64,000 nucleotides of DNA from assembly GCA_000174895.1 (NCBI GenBank), contig ACOK01000093.1, positions 16,843-80,842 on the forward strand. Reading direction: 5' to 3'. The DNA is from Ruminococcus flavefaciens FD-1 (GTDB lineage: Bacteria; Bacillota; Clostridia; Oscillospirales; Ruminococcaceae). Below, one piece after another: positions 25,979-34,868 of the stretch; the stretch's first letter is position 1; each line of letters starts with the position of its first letter. Below the pieces are notes generated by a model. That model made no database searches, was not told the DNA's origin, and was given only the letters and a program-made list of their open reading frames with translations. Both the position numbers and the translations under genes were made by a program.

Positions 25979-26688
25979 CATACAACAACATCGGAATCGA
26001 AAATACCCTTGACTGGAAACGTATCCGCAAGCTGTTTCTCATCGGACTGCTCGGCGGTTGTATGACTTTTATCGGGGACTGGCTGCTCGGATACGGTGTG
26101 TACGATGAAAGCCTGACGGGACTGGAAAAGAAGCTATCGCAGTATCTTGTTTTATCGGACGGCAAGCTGTTCTGGTCTGCTTTTCTCGGTCTGATCGGTA
26201 TTTCACTGGAAGGACTCTGCTATTTCGGCATCTACAGGCTGATTGCAAGCGGCAGTAGGAAACACGCCCATATATTCCGCAGCGGCGTGTTCGGGTATAT
26301 GCTGTTTGCAGCCTGCGGCGTTCATGTGCCGTGCCTCTCGACTGTGTTTTTCTATAACCATATGATGCTTGCATCGCCTGAGAACGCATATGATCTGACA
26401 ATAAAATTTGGCGTTTACTTCCTGCTGCCGGCAATGATACTGTTTCTGATATTCTTCTTTGTTATGAGTTCAGCACAGATTAGTGCTTTTGCCAAAGGAC
26501 TGACTCCGTATCCGAAGTGGTGCTGGATATTCTCTATGCCGGTCGGTATGGCGGCGACAATGCTGTTGAAATTCGTCGGAAATCATGCTGTTGTAAACGG
26601 TTTGACCGCCGCATGGATCAGTATCGGAAATATCTGGATGTTCGGCGGCTTGCTGCTGACAATGAGATTTGCGCAGAGGAAAAAATGA
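25975..26688 (+). CDS. multi-helix membrane protein, paralogue family B (1 of 4)
   Basis: 237 residues with about six helices. The opening LLGGCMTFIGDWLLGYG is the family signature (small residues, then Asp in helix 1), also seen at 30984, 31616 and 32983. I recall DUF6796 for such sequences but cannot verify. Coupled by ATGA overlaps to genes on both sides. Unknown function. Confidence 0.6.
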   Translation: MTYNNIGIENTLDWKRIRKLFLIGLLGGCMTFIGDWLLGYGVYDESLTGLEKKLSQYLVLSDGKLFWSAFLGLIGISLEGLCYFGIYRLIASGSRKHAHIFRSGVFGYMLFAACGVHVPCLSTVFFYNHMMLASPENAYDLTIKFGVYFLLPAMILFLIFFFVMSSAQISAFAKGLTPYPKWCWIFSMPVGMAATMLLKFVGNHAVVNGLTAAWISIGNIWMFGGLLLTMRFAQRKK

Positions 26689-27299
26689 TGAAAGATAAAA
26701 CAAGAAAATATGCAAAAATGTTCTCTAAGGCAATGAAAAAGCTCGGCAGGAGTGATTATAAAAGACTTGAGCACGTTTTTTATCAGCGTTACAATGCACA
26801 CCTGAATTCAGAAATGTATCAGAAGTATCGAAAGAACTATCCTTCCATCGGAACGGATAAGGTCTACTTGGGAATTACATTTGCACAGATCATGCTGAAG
26901 CTCGGCTATTCAATGGACGAAGCAATAGAAGTGTGGGGAACGTATATCATGGCTGATAAGTTGCGTATGGTAGAAGGGATTATCCGACTTGCTGATTTCT
27001 TCGGGAAAGGATATCGTCTTTGCGGAAACTGGCTGGACAAGGATAAAAAGACGCGGGATCAGGACGGATCAGTCCTCTATGAATCCTATCACTATAATGA
27101 CCGTGAGCTGGAATATAAGATACATACCTGTGCCTATGTCAAGCTGTTTGAGCATTATCATATCCGGAAATTCTGCAAGGCATTCTGCAATAATGACCTG
27201 TGTATGTGCGTACTGCATCGGAGTGCAAAATTCATTCGGTATTCCGACAAGGTTGACGGCGATTACTGTCACGACAAACTGATCAATCTGTCACATTAG
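26685..27299 (+). CDS. L-2-amino-thiazoline-4-carboxylate hydrolase-like protein
   Basis: 204 residues, soluble and helical. The ending, FIRYSDKVDGDYCHDKLINL, with paired cysteines earlier, fits the ATC-hydrolase family. That family's named reaction opens a thiazoline ring, but most members are untested. Start at 26685 overlaps the membrane-protein stop. In this cluster it may process a sulfur-containing small molecule; that is inference. Confidence 0.6.
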   Translation: MMKDKTRKYAKMFSKAMKKLGRSDYKRLEHVFYQRYNAHLNSEMYQKYRKNYPSIGTDKVYLGITFAQIMLKLGYSMDEAIEVWGTYIMADKLRMVEGIIRLADFFGKGYRLCGNWLDKDKKTRDQDGSVLYESYHYNDRELEYKIHTCAYVKLFEHYHIRKFCKAFCNNDLCMCVLHRSAKFIRYSDKVDGDYCHDKLINLSH

Positions 27300-27311
27300 G
27301 AGGCTGTTAAT

Positions 27312-28301
27312 ATGAAATTCGATCAACAAGATAAAATTGTCAGAGCGCCCGATGCGCTGAACAGTCCGCTGTACCGGCTCATGATAAAAGCGGTGACCGC
27401 AGCCAATCTCCGGAAGAGTCTGATTGGAACAAGGGAAGAAGTCCTTGCAAAAGCGGCGAAAATGAATGCGAAAAATCGCCATTTCGTTATGCCGAATGAC
27501 AGCAAGGCACACTATACCGATCATCTGATACAGGGACAGTATCACTGCATTGAAGTTGACATTGAAAAGAAACGGCGAGATAAAGCGATATTGTTCGTAT
27601 TCGGCGGCGGCATGATACTCGGTTCAGACAAGGGCGATGTGGGACTTTCAAGAAAGATCGCTGAAACAACCAATTCCGATGTATGGTTCCCGTATTATCC
27701 CCTCTGCCACGAACACGATATGCTCGAAAATGTGCAGATGATATTTGAATGCTATGAGAAAATGCTGACGTTCTACAAGCCCGAAAACATCGTGTTTCTT
27801 GGCTTTTCATCAGGCGGCGCGCTGATCCTCGATCTTATCACATATATCAATGAGCTGAATGACAGAGGCAGCAGTATCCCTATGCCCGGAATGCTGATAC
27901 CTGTTTCTCCCGGAAGTGTTCCCGTTACAGAAGCTGAAAAAGCAGCAATCAATAACCTGGATGAACAGGATATCATGATACCGGCGGGGTATATGTATAC
28001 CGCCCGTGAGATTATGTGTCACGGCAAAGACATTCCTGAAAAGTACATTGCGACTGCGCACGGAGATTTTCGGGGCGCTCCCATGACGCATTTCTATTAC
28101 GGCAGCGCCGAAACGCTGTATGCCTTTGCGCCGAGCTATGCGGAGAGTTATCGAAAAGCGGGTGCGAAGTGTGTCATTCATGTCGGAAAAGGGATGCATC
28201 ATTGTTATGCACTGCAATATTTCATTCCCGGCTGCAAGCCTGCATTTAATGAAGTGATGCGGCTGATACAAAACTATTTCAAAAAGGAGAAACGAGCATG
28301 A
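27312..28301 (+). CDS. alpha/beta hydrolase, acetyl-esterase type
   Basis: 329 residues. Oxyanion region VFGGGMI (the HGG-like motif of the hormone-sensitive-lipase group), nucleophile elbow GFSSGG and a late His in GMHHCY. An acidic residue in the ESYRKAG region may complete the triad. AGGAGG precedes the start and the stop overlaps the next gene. Cytoplasmic, no signal peptide. Probably deacylates a small substrate. Confidence 0.8.
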   Translation: MKFDQQDKIVRAPDALNSPLYRLMIKAVTAANLRKSLIGTREEVLAKAAKMNAKNRHFVMPNDSKAHYTDHLIQGQYHCIEVDIEKKRRDKAILFVFGGGMILGSDKGDVGLSRKIAETTNSDVWFPYYPLCHEHDMLENVQMIFECYEKMLTFYKPENIVFLGFSSGGALILDLITYINELNDRGSSIPMPGMLIPVSPGSVPVTEAEKAAINNLDEQDIMIPAGYMYTAREIMCHGKDIPEKYIATAHGDFRGAPMTHFYYGSAETLYAFAPSYAESYRKAGAKCVIHVGKGMHHCYALQYFIPGCKPAFNEVMRLIQNYFKKEKRA

Positions 28302-28870
28302 GAACGGAAAATAAATGGAACAAGAAAAATGCTTTGTGGATGCTTCTTTATGTTGTCCTGTATGTTGTGATGTCGTTTATAGTCTGCGTATTGGGTTCGA
28401 TACAACCAATATTCTTTGTCTGCTATCAGATCACAGCCGGATTGATTGTAACAGGTGTCGCCGCCAAAGCCTTTGATAAGATCAGAGCGTTTGGTGCTGC
28501 CTGCTGTTTGTCGATTGGTATGCTTATAACCTTCTTCGCAATGCAGGACGCAAACTTGTGGCATTGTTTGCCGGTTATCATCATCGCAGTCCTTGCTGAG
28601 ATCATCCGCTTGATTTTTCAGTATAACGCTGCAGGCAATTTGATCGCTGCGGTGATCATGTCCTTTTCAACTTTCGGTTATTACGGACAGATCTGGTTCA
28701 ACCGTGATTACACCTACGAGTGTGCCGTTGAGGAAATGCCTGCCGGATATGCAGAAGCTCTTATGAATTACAGCCCTGTATGGGCATTGCCTGTTGTCAT
28801 TATCATTGGAATAGCGGTTGCTGTGGTGAATTACAATATCACGACAAAGCTGTTCAAATTCGATCAATAA
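28298..28870 (+). CDS. MptD-like membrane protein (second S-component type)
   Basis: 190 residues, six helices. The arrangement (helix with VLGSIQPIFFVCYQ, then VIIIAVLAEIIRL) mirrors MptD/Trep_Strep S components, including the one at 22 kb. It could bind a small ligand and share the ECF T component upstream. Coupled to the esterase by a 4-base overlap. Confidence 0.6.
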   Translation: MRTENKWNKKNALWMLLYVVLYVVMSFIVCVLGSIQPIFFVCYQITAGLIVTGVAAKAFDKIRAFGAACCLSIGMLITFFAMQDANLWHCLPVIIIAVLAEIIRLIFQYNAAGNLIAAVIMSFSTFGYYGQIWFNRDYTYECAVEEMPAGYAEALMNYSPVWALPVVIIIGIAVAVVNYNITTKLFKFDQ

Positions 28871-28919
28871 TAAAAAGGTACTGCCTCGTAAAATGTAAAA
28901 TCGAAAGGACTGAAAAGCT

Positions 28920-29171
28920 ATGTATAAGATAACAGTAAAAATTGACGGCATGATGTGCGGAATGTGCGAATCCCATATCAACGATGCCATTCGGAACAAG
29001 ATGCCCGTAAAGAAAGTATCTTCTTCTCATAAAAAAGGAGAAACAGTCATTATCAGCGAAAATGAACTGACTTCAGAAACAGTAACCGCCGCACTGGACG
29101 GTTCGGGTTATACTGTAATGAGTGTAACTTGCGAACCGTATGAGAAGAGAGGCTTTTTCAGCAAAAAGTAA
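28920..29171 (+). CDS. heavy-metal-associated domain protein (83 aa)
   Basis: A single HMA domain with the metal site GMMCGMCESH (Cys-x-x-Cys near residues 13-16). The usual beta-alpha-beta fold follows, with a short cationic tail. Stand-alone HMA proteins are copper chaperones. Here the gene lies between an S-component-like gene and a methyltransferase rather than copper genes, so it may serve another role. Confidence 0.8.
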   Translation: MYKITVKIDGMMCGMCESHINDAIRNKMPVKKVSSSHKKGETVIISENELTSETVTAALDGSGYTVMSVTCEPYEKRGFFSKK

Positions 29172-29183
29172 AGGAGAATCATT

Positions 29184-29970
29184 ATGAGTGCAAATTATAA
29201 GAACTGGGTACCCAACGGAATGATTACGGCATTGACCGCAGGAACGGCGGTTCTCGGTGTCGGAACAGCAGCACTGATGTGTGTGAATATGAATCCGAAT
29301 CTGAAAAAAGCACTTGTCGGAACGGCAGGAGCAGGCACACTTCTCTGCGGTGCAATGACGGCTTGGAGCATTTATGCGCACGGAAAATTCTCCTATGACG
29401 GCAACCGCCAGCTGTCGAAAGAGATCGTTGAAGGTACTGCAAAATATGTCACACTGCCGGAAGGCGGTATCGGACTGGATGTCGGCTGCGGCAGCGGAGC
29501 GCTCACCATTGCTTGTGCCAAGCGGAATCCACAGGGCAAAAATGGTGGGTATTGACCGCTGGGGCAAGGAATATGCGTCGTTCAGCCGGCAACTCTGCGA
29601 GAATAATTCAGATGCAGAGAGTGTTCAGAATACGGAATTTCATCAGGGCGATGCCTGCAAGCTCGATTACCCCGACGAGTATTTTGACGCGGTTACAAGC
29701 AATTATGTATATCACAATATTACAGGCGTGAATAAGCAGGAACTTCTGCGCGAAACGCTGCGAGTCCTGAAAAAGGGCGGCACATTCGCCATTCATGATA
29801 TCATGTCAAAGGCTCGCTACGGCGATATGCAGAAATTTGTCAATGAACTGTATAACGAGGGCTATGAAGGCGTTGAGCTGATCGACACGACAGACGGTAT
29901 GTTCATGTCAAAGGGCGAAGCCCATATCCTCGGGCTACGCGGTTCATCTTTGCTGATCGGAAAGAAGTGA
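29184..29970 (+). pseudogene. membrane-anchored class I methyltransferase with a one-base frameshift
   Basis: Two N-terminal helices (about 12-33 and 40-62), then SAM motif I LDVGCGSGALT. After a run of five A residues at 29538-29542 the frame ends at a TGA. The continuation (MVGIDRWGKEYA to the end at 29970) is in the next frame. One A too many explains it. Read through, the protein is about 261 residues with post-I DRWG and a late LKKGGTFAIHD. Decay, slippage or sequencing error are all possible. Confidence 0.75.
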
Positions 29971-29972
29971 GT

Positions 29973-30485
29973 ATGATGCTTCAGGCATTGGGTTACGGTC
30001 TGATCTGGTCGGTCATGTGGAGCGTTTATGTATTTCTGATTCTGAAATTCTATCCGTTTTCGATGCTTCACGATTATCCGAAAGATATTCAGGCTGCGGC
30101 AACCATTGAGAAGCCGACAAAAGCACAAGAAAAAGCTGCCAAACGATTCGGCGCAGTCGGTGGTCTCATCATATTTGGTGTACTCCTTGCATTCGGATTA
30201 CTCCGATTCCACAGCGAACAGACTTCATTTTTGCAAGTGTTGAAATATATCTTCATCATTGCTATGACATGGAATGTGGTTGATCTGCTGGTCATGGACT
30301 GGCTTATCGTATGCACGATCACGCCGAAATGGATCGTATTAAGTGGAACAGAGGGCTGCAAGGGATATAAGGACTATCTTTACCATTTCAAGGGCTTTCT
30401 GCTTGGGTGCGTGTATACAAGCATTATGGCACTGCTGTTTTCGGGGATAGATTATGCGATCCTCCGATTGGTGATATGGAAATAA
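29973..30485 (+). CDS. four-helix membrane protein, family A (4 of 5)
   Basis: 170 residues from the ATG at 29973. It carries LHDYPKDIQAAATIEKP, parallel to FPKDVQETLKP in the first paralogue, and the core VVDLLVMDWLIV. Helices at about 5-25, 60-80, 90-115 and 140-160. Follows the methyltransferase within a few bases. Function unknown. Confidence 0.65.
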   Translation: MMLQALGYGLIWSVMWSVYVFLILKFYPFSMLHDYPKDIQAAATIEKPTKAQEKAAKRFGAVGGLIIFGVLLAFGLLRFHSEQTSFLQVLKYIFIIAMTWNVVDLLVMDWLIVCTITPKWIVLSGTEGCKGYKDYLYHFKGFLLGCVYTSIMALLFSGIDYAILRLVIWK

Positions 30486-30491
30486 GGTGAT

Positions 30492-30980
30492 ATGATGAAG
30501 AAAAAAGAACATTTGCCGCTGTTCGGTGTCGGACCGATCTATGTTTACACCATTGCAATGATTACGCTTATCGCTTTCCTTTGCAGAAATCTGTCCGTAT
30601 TTGAAGCAGGAAGGCTCACAAATATCAAAGCAATACTGATAATACTCGGAAGCGTCCTTGTCGTGATCGGAGCAGTTATGTGGATCATGGCGGTGATCGT
30701 ATCAAAACTAGATGACAATATCAAGAAAAATCATCTTGTAACGACCGGTATTTACTCTTGGGTGCGGAATCCGATCTATTCAGCTTGTATGTTTGCCTGC
30801 ACAGGCTTTATTCTTATGATCGGAAATGCGTTCTTCTTTGTATTGCCCTTTGTTTACTGGCTTTTCATGACGGTTCTGATGAAGCAAACGGAAGAAAAAT
30901 GGCTGCGTGCGCTTTACGGTCAGGAGTATGAGGATTACTGCAAGCGTGTCAATCGCTGTATTCCGTTTAAGAGAGGATAA
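30492..30980 (+). CDS. isoprenylcysteine carboxyl methyltransferase-like membrane enzyme
   Basis: 162 residues with four to five helices. The C-terminal signature is TGIYSWVRNPIYSACMF, then EEKWLRALYGQEYEDYC and the closing R-I-P, typical of the ICMT/PEMT superfamily. Such enzymes methylate a carboxylate or other group on a lipid-like substrate using SAM at the membrane. The partner substrate is unknown in bacteria. Confidence 0.8.
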   Translation: MMKKKEHLPLFGVGPIYVYTIAMITLIAFLCRNLSVFEAGRLTNIKAILIILGSVLVVIGAVMWIMAVIVSKLDDNIKKNHLVTTGIYSWVRNPIYSACMFACTGFILMIGNAFFFVLPFVYWLFMTVLMKQTEEKWLRALYGQEYEDYCKRVNRCIPFKRG

Positions 30981-30983
30981 ATA

Positions 30984-31598
30984 ATGCTGAAACTATGTTT
31001 GCTGACCGCATTTATCGGTCATTTGCTGTGCTGGTACTGCGACTGCCTTATCACATATACGCCTGACGGCAGGTTCTCTGCCAAAATGCTGAATGATAAT
31101 GAACAGCTTTCTGAATTATTCATGGATATGCCGCTGAAAAGACCGATGCGTTCTATTATGCTTGGCGTTTTTGCGCTTGTCATGTCATTCTGCGGATTTC
31201 TTGCTCTGAGCGAGTGGATGCGGCAGTTTTCAAGCGTTTATGCATTTATTATGCTGATCGGTGCTGTCTTGTTTACGACTTGTGTGATACCGCATCATGT
31301 GATATGCGGTCTGGTGGAATGGCTTTATATTAAGCTCGGACGAACCGATGATGCAAGAAAAGCCGTATTTGATTTTTTTAAGAAAACATCAGCAACAATG
31401 ATCGTATGCTATACCGGACTGCTTATCTTTTCGGTCGCATTTTTCATTGCAGTTTTTACAGGTACGACCACTTTGCCGAAATGGGCGTGTATCTTTAACA
31501 CATTGCCGCTGTTCCTAATCATATCACCGTTCAAGGTCGCAGGAAGCGGAAATATTGTCAATGCAGCAATGTTTCTTGCACTTGCGGTACTTATATAA
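30984..31598 (+). CDS. membrane protein, family B (2 of 4)
   Basis: 204 residues. Starts MLKLCLLTAFIGHLLCWYCD, with the Asp in helix 1 as in its paralogues, and has six helices. The sequence has diverged, with HHVICGL where siblings have THAVFCI or IHAFLCV. The gap to the upstream gene is 3 bases. Unknown function. Confidence 0.55.
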   Translation: MLKLCLLTAFIGHLLCWYCDCLITYTPDGRFSAKMLNDNEQLSELFMDMPLKRPMRSIMLGVFALVMSFCGFLALSEWMRQFSSVYAFIMLIGAVLFTTCVIPHHVICGLVEWLYIKLGRTDDARKAVFDFFKKTSATMIVCYTGLLIFSVAFFIAVFTGTTTLPKWACIFNTLPLFLIISPFKVAGSGNIVNAAMFLALAVLI

Positions 31599-31615
31599 AA
31601 GACGGAGGATAAAAT

Positions 31616-32260
31616 ATGGATACTGTGATCGGAATATTCGGCATCATAAGCGGCTTTCTTTGTGCGCTTGCAGATACGCCGCTTGCGTATTTCTTTGACG
31701 CAAATAATAAAAAGATCGGTCAGCGCAAAGATATTCAGACAGGCTGGCAGACCGCTTCATCCAAGAGATTCTATCTGTCGTTTCTGCTTTCATTTCTCGG
31801 TCAGCCCGGCTGCTATCTTGTTATATGGCGGCTCGCTGAAATGATCGGAAAGGAAAATGATACGATATGCAGTATCCTGAAAATCTGCACATTTCTCGGA
31901 TGCTACACAGGTCTTATCACACACGCAGTCTTCTGTATCAAGCCGCTTGTATACAAGAATATATTTCAGGAGGCATCATTAAAATCCGCAGAAAACGCTC
32001 TGCATGAAACAGACAAGCTCACCATTTTGCCCGTACTTGTATGCAGCGTTACGCTGATCATGCTCCCTGCATTTCTGATCTCTGCGGCGATTTGGCAGGG
32101 CATTCTGCCTGTATCAAGACTGTGGATCATATTCAATCCCATATTCCTGATGATCGCTATGCTTGCGGTCAAAAAAGCATTTCCTAAGCTGCCGCTGATC
32201 GGATTTATGGGTACAAGTTTTATTGTATATGCGGCAATGCTGCTTGTCATAGCGAGGTGA
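31616..32260 (+). CDS. membrane protein, family B (3 of 4)
   Basis: 214 residues. Signature IISGFLCALADTPLAYFFD in helix 1, a conserved GWQTASSKRF loop, and ITHAVFCIKPLVYK in helix 4, matching the IHAFLCVQALIYK of the next paralogue. GGAGG-type site before the ATG. Probably part of a membrane complex or a set of related permeases. Confidence 0.65.
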   Translation: MDTVIGIFGIISGFLCALADTPLAYFFDANNKKIGQRKDIQTGWQTASSKRFYLSFLLSFLGQPGCYLVIWRLAEMIGKENDTICSILKICTFLGCYTGLITHAVFCIKPLVYKNIFQEASLKSAENALHETDKLTILPVLVCSVTLIMLPAFLISAAIWQGILPVSRLWIIFNPIFLMIAMLAVKKAFPKLPLIGFMGTSFIVYAAMLLVIAR

Positions 32261-32320
32261 AGAATTATGCTGAGAACGACCATGTATGGTAAGCAGCATA
32301 AGATTTTAGGAGGTATACAA

Positions 32321-32965
32321 ATGACTGCAAAAGAATACAAAGACCTCTCCGTGAAAGAGTTCACAAAAGCTGCCGAGATCTATGAATCGGACAATGCAGG
32401 TGTGTACAATATGTGCAAGAAGGACTATCCCGATGTGCTGGCAGAGCTTGAAAAAGAGCCGTTTCACGATTTACTGGACTGCGGATGCGGAACCGGTCCG
32501 ATGCTCACGCTGCTGCATCAGAAATATCCTGAAAAGCATTATACCGGCATTGACCTGACACCGAAAATGATCGAGGTCGCCAAACGAAAGAAGCTGAAAG
32601 GCGTAGAGCTTGTTGTCGGCGACTGTGAAAACCTGCCATTTGCTGAGAATTCCTTTGATGTGGTGATCTGCTGCGAGAGTTTTCATCACTATCCGAATCC
32701 GCAGGATTTCTTTGGCAGCGTATACCGTGTTCTCCGTCCGGGCGGCAGACTGATTCTGCGTGATATGACGATGAATTCCGCGGCGGTACGCTGGTTCTGC
32801 AACACTATCGAAATGCCGCTTGCGCATCTGATCGGCAAGGGCGATGTCCGCATCTACGGCAGAGATGACATCAGAAAGCTTTGCAAAAATGCCGGACTTC
32901 ACATGGAATCTTTTGAAAAGCGAGGTTTCTGCCGTCTGCATTGTGTTGTAAGAAAAACAGGATAA
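32321..32965 (+). CDS. class I SAM methyltransferase
   Basis: 214 residues. Motif I LDCGCGTGPML, acidic loop GIDLTPKM, motif II/III VVICCESFHHY and LRPGGRLILRD. The best start is the ATG at 32321, behind AGGAGG; an upstream ATG at 32267 lacks a site. Methyltransferase_11 type, soluble. One of three SAM-dependent enzymes of this kind in the cluster. Substrate unknown. Confidence 0.85.
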   Translation: MTAKEYKDLSVKEFTKAAEIYESDNAGVYNMCKKDYPDVLAELEKEPFHDLLDCGCGTGPMLTLLHQKYPEKHYTGIDLTPKMIEVAKRKKLKGVELVVGDCENLPFAENSFDVVICCESFHHYPNPQDFFGSVYRVLRPGGRLILRDMTMNSAAVRWFCNTIEMPLAHLIGKGDVRIYGRDDIRKLCKNAGLHMESFEKRGFCRLHCVVRKTG

Positions 32966-32982
32966 AACGAAAGGATATTGAA

Positions 32983-33633
32983 ATGTATTTGGTATTTTCA
33001 GTATTTGGACTGATCGGCGGGCTGCTTTGTTGCACGGGAGATATTCTCTTTGATCTGAAAGGCAAAGGAAATGAAAAACTCGGAACTTCAAAGAATATCG
33101 ACAGCAACTGGCTCAAAATGGCTGACTGGAGATTCGGGCTCTCCATTGCCCTTGCAATGATTGGTGATGCGCTGGTAGGGCTTGGATTTTATTCTATCGG
33201 TATGCAGATCGCTGAAACGCATTCCCTTCTCGGTTATATGACAATCGGGTTTGGATATTTCGGCGCAATGGCAGGCATTTTCATTCATGCATTTCTCTGT
33301 GTTCAGGCGCTGATCTACAAAGGTGCAATGATACACGGCAATTTACAAATCGCTGATGATATACTCGAAAAGATATACAAGCAGATCATGCCGACATTTC
33401 TTTTAGGATATGCTACGCTTTTGGTGCCGACAGTTCTTGTGATCATTGCAATTCTGAACGGCGCACTTGATGTACCGAAAATATGCGTACTATTAAATCC
33501 GATCGTGTTCCTGATTATTGGAACGACCTGTCGTAAAATTGATCCTGTGAAATTTCAGGATCTTCCCGGAATCATCATGCCGAGCTTCGGACTTTCTATG
33601 TTCGGACTGATCGGCATTCTGAACCTGATATAA
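32983..33633 (+). CDS. membrane protein, family B (4 of 4)
   Basis: 216 residues from the ATG at 32983 (AAAGGA). Opens VFGLIGGLLCCTGDILFDL, clearly a paralogue of 31616, with NWLKMADWRF and IHAFLCVQALIYK in the same positions. About six helices. Lies between two methyltransferases. Unknown function. Confidence 0.65.
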   Translation: MYLVFSVFGLIGGLLCCTGDILFDLKGKGNEKLGTSKNIDSNWLKMADWRFGLSIALAMIGDALVGLGFYSIGMQIAETHSLLGYMTIGFGYFGAMAGIFIHAFLCVQALIYKGAMIHGNLQIADDILEKIYKQIMPTFLLGYATLLVPTVLVIIAILNGALDVPKICVLLNPIVFLIIGTTCRKIDPVKFQDLPGIIMPSFGLSMFGLIGILNLI

Positions 33634-33656
33634 AAATCGCAGAGGAGGATAATACT

Positions 33657-34280
33657 ATGGGACTCATGAAGAAGTTTTTTAGTCAGACAAGAAAACCTGA
33701 AGGCACACTTGGGAAAATGATGCTTAAAGGTATGAACTCAGGTCATGCAAAGCTGGCTGATTGGGGATTTGAGCATCTGCCGAAGCTCTCTCCGAAAATG
33801 GCTGCTGATCTTGGCTGCGGTGCAGGAAGAAATGCAGGAGAGCTGCTGAAAAAATATCCGCAGGCAAATGTGACTGCGATGGATTACTCTGCACTTTCAG
33901 TTCAAAAAGCTAAGGAATACAATCAGGCAATGATCACTGCAGGCAGATGCAGAGTGATTCAGGGCGATGTTTCAAAGCTGCCCCTTGAAGCTGACAGCTA
34001 TGATCTTGTAACAGCCTTTGAAACGATCTACTTCTGGCCTGGTCTTGAAAAATGCTTTTCGCAGGTAGCCAACATTCTGAAAGACGGCGGATACTTTATG
34101 ATATGCAACGAATCTGACGGTACTGATCAGACGAGCAAAAAGTTTGAATCCATCATCGACGGTATGCGCTGCTATACACCTGCTGAAATAACAGCAGCTC
34201 TGAAAGCGGCAGGGTTTACGAGCGTGAAATCCGATCATCATCCGTCAAAGCCGTGGATCACTGTGATTGCTAAGAAATAA
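33657..34280 (+). CDS. class I SAM methyltransferase
   Basis: 207 residues with an N-terminal basic extension. Motif I ADLGCGAGRNA, acidic TAMDYSAL, VTAFETIYFWPG and LKDGGYFMICN. Typical Methyltransferase_11/25 type. AGGAGG precedes the start. The FETIYFWPG stretch occurs in the ubiE-like group acting on small hydrophobic substrates, but specificity is not determined. Confidence 0.85.
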   Translation: MGLMKKFFSQTRKPEGTLGKMMLKGMNSGHAKLADWGFEHLPKLSPKMAADLGCGAGRNAGELLKKYPQANVTAMDYSALSVQKAKEYNQAMITAGRCRVIQGDVSKLPLEADSYDLVTAFETIYFWPGLEKCFSQVANILKDGGYFMICNESDGTDQTSKKFESIIDGMRCYTPAEITAALKAAGFTSVKSDHHPSKPWITVIAKK

Positions 34281-34305
34281 TGATTCATCTGAAAGAAGGG
34301 ACAAA

Positions 34306-34806
34306 ATGGTGCTGACGATTCTGTTTTCCGTCATGATGATGGCGGGACTGTTCCTGATGCTGTGGGGCGGCGTCGGTTTTATTCAGGACAAACGGTTCTT
34401 TTCATCTGCCCCGAAGGAAATCGTTGAGGCCGTGCCGGATAGAAAGCCTGAACGCTTCAAAGGACAATATGTGATCGGCTGGCTGATGATCGGGCTTTCG
34501 TTTGTGCTTATGCTGGGTTCGATTGTTCTGGGTGTCTGGGACGGGATCAGGAATGATTACGGATTCTGGCAGTTCTTCCTGCGATTTGTGATCATGCTGC
34601 TCGGTCTGAAAGCATTTGACATCGGTTTCTTTGACTGGGTACTGCTCTGCAATAACGGATTTCACTTCTTTTCCCATTACTATCCTGAAACAAACGGTGT
34701 GTACGGCCGTCACCTGTTCGGATATAACTGGAAAACCCATCTTGCACATATCATGCTCAGCTTTCCGTTCGCAGCATTGCTGTCGTGGATATCTACCCTG
34801 ATATGA
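34306..34806 (+). CDS. four-helix membrane protein, family A (5 of 5)
   Basis: 166 residues from the ATG at 34306. Shows the core LGLKAFDIGFFDWVLLC and the segment HYYPETNGVYG shared with the first paralogue (FFPETKGCAGW). The second half is nearly collinear with 23326-23829. Last gene of the cluster, ended by a bidirectional terminator at 34814-34848. Confidence 0.7.
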   Translation: MVLTILFSVMMMAGLFLMLWGGVGFIQDKRFFSSAPKEIVEAVPDRKPERFKGQYVIGWLMIGLSFVLMLGSIVLGVWDGIRNDYGFWQFFLRFVIMLLGLKAFDIGFFDWVLLCNNGFHFFSHYYPETNGVYGRHLFGYNWKTHLAHIMLSFPFAALLSWISTLI

Positions 34807-34813
34807 TACAATA

Positions 34814-34848
34814 AAAACGAGCCTATACAATGCGTATAAGCTCGTTTT
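34814..34848. terminator. bidirectional terminator between convergent operons
   Basis: AAAACGAGC and GCTCGTTTT form a perfect 9-bp stem, with TATAC/GTATA extending it. It serves the rightward membrane cluster and the leftward ABC operon. Confidence 0.85.
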
Positions 34849-34868
34849 CGTTTCATAGGGCGCATTGA

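Noticed and set aside
29530..29560. Programmed frameshift in the methyltransferase
   Set aside because: Five A residues alone, without a slippery heptamer, ribosome-site stimulator or hairpin, give no positive evidence; kept as a decay or error question.
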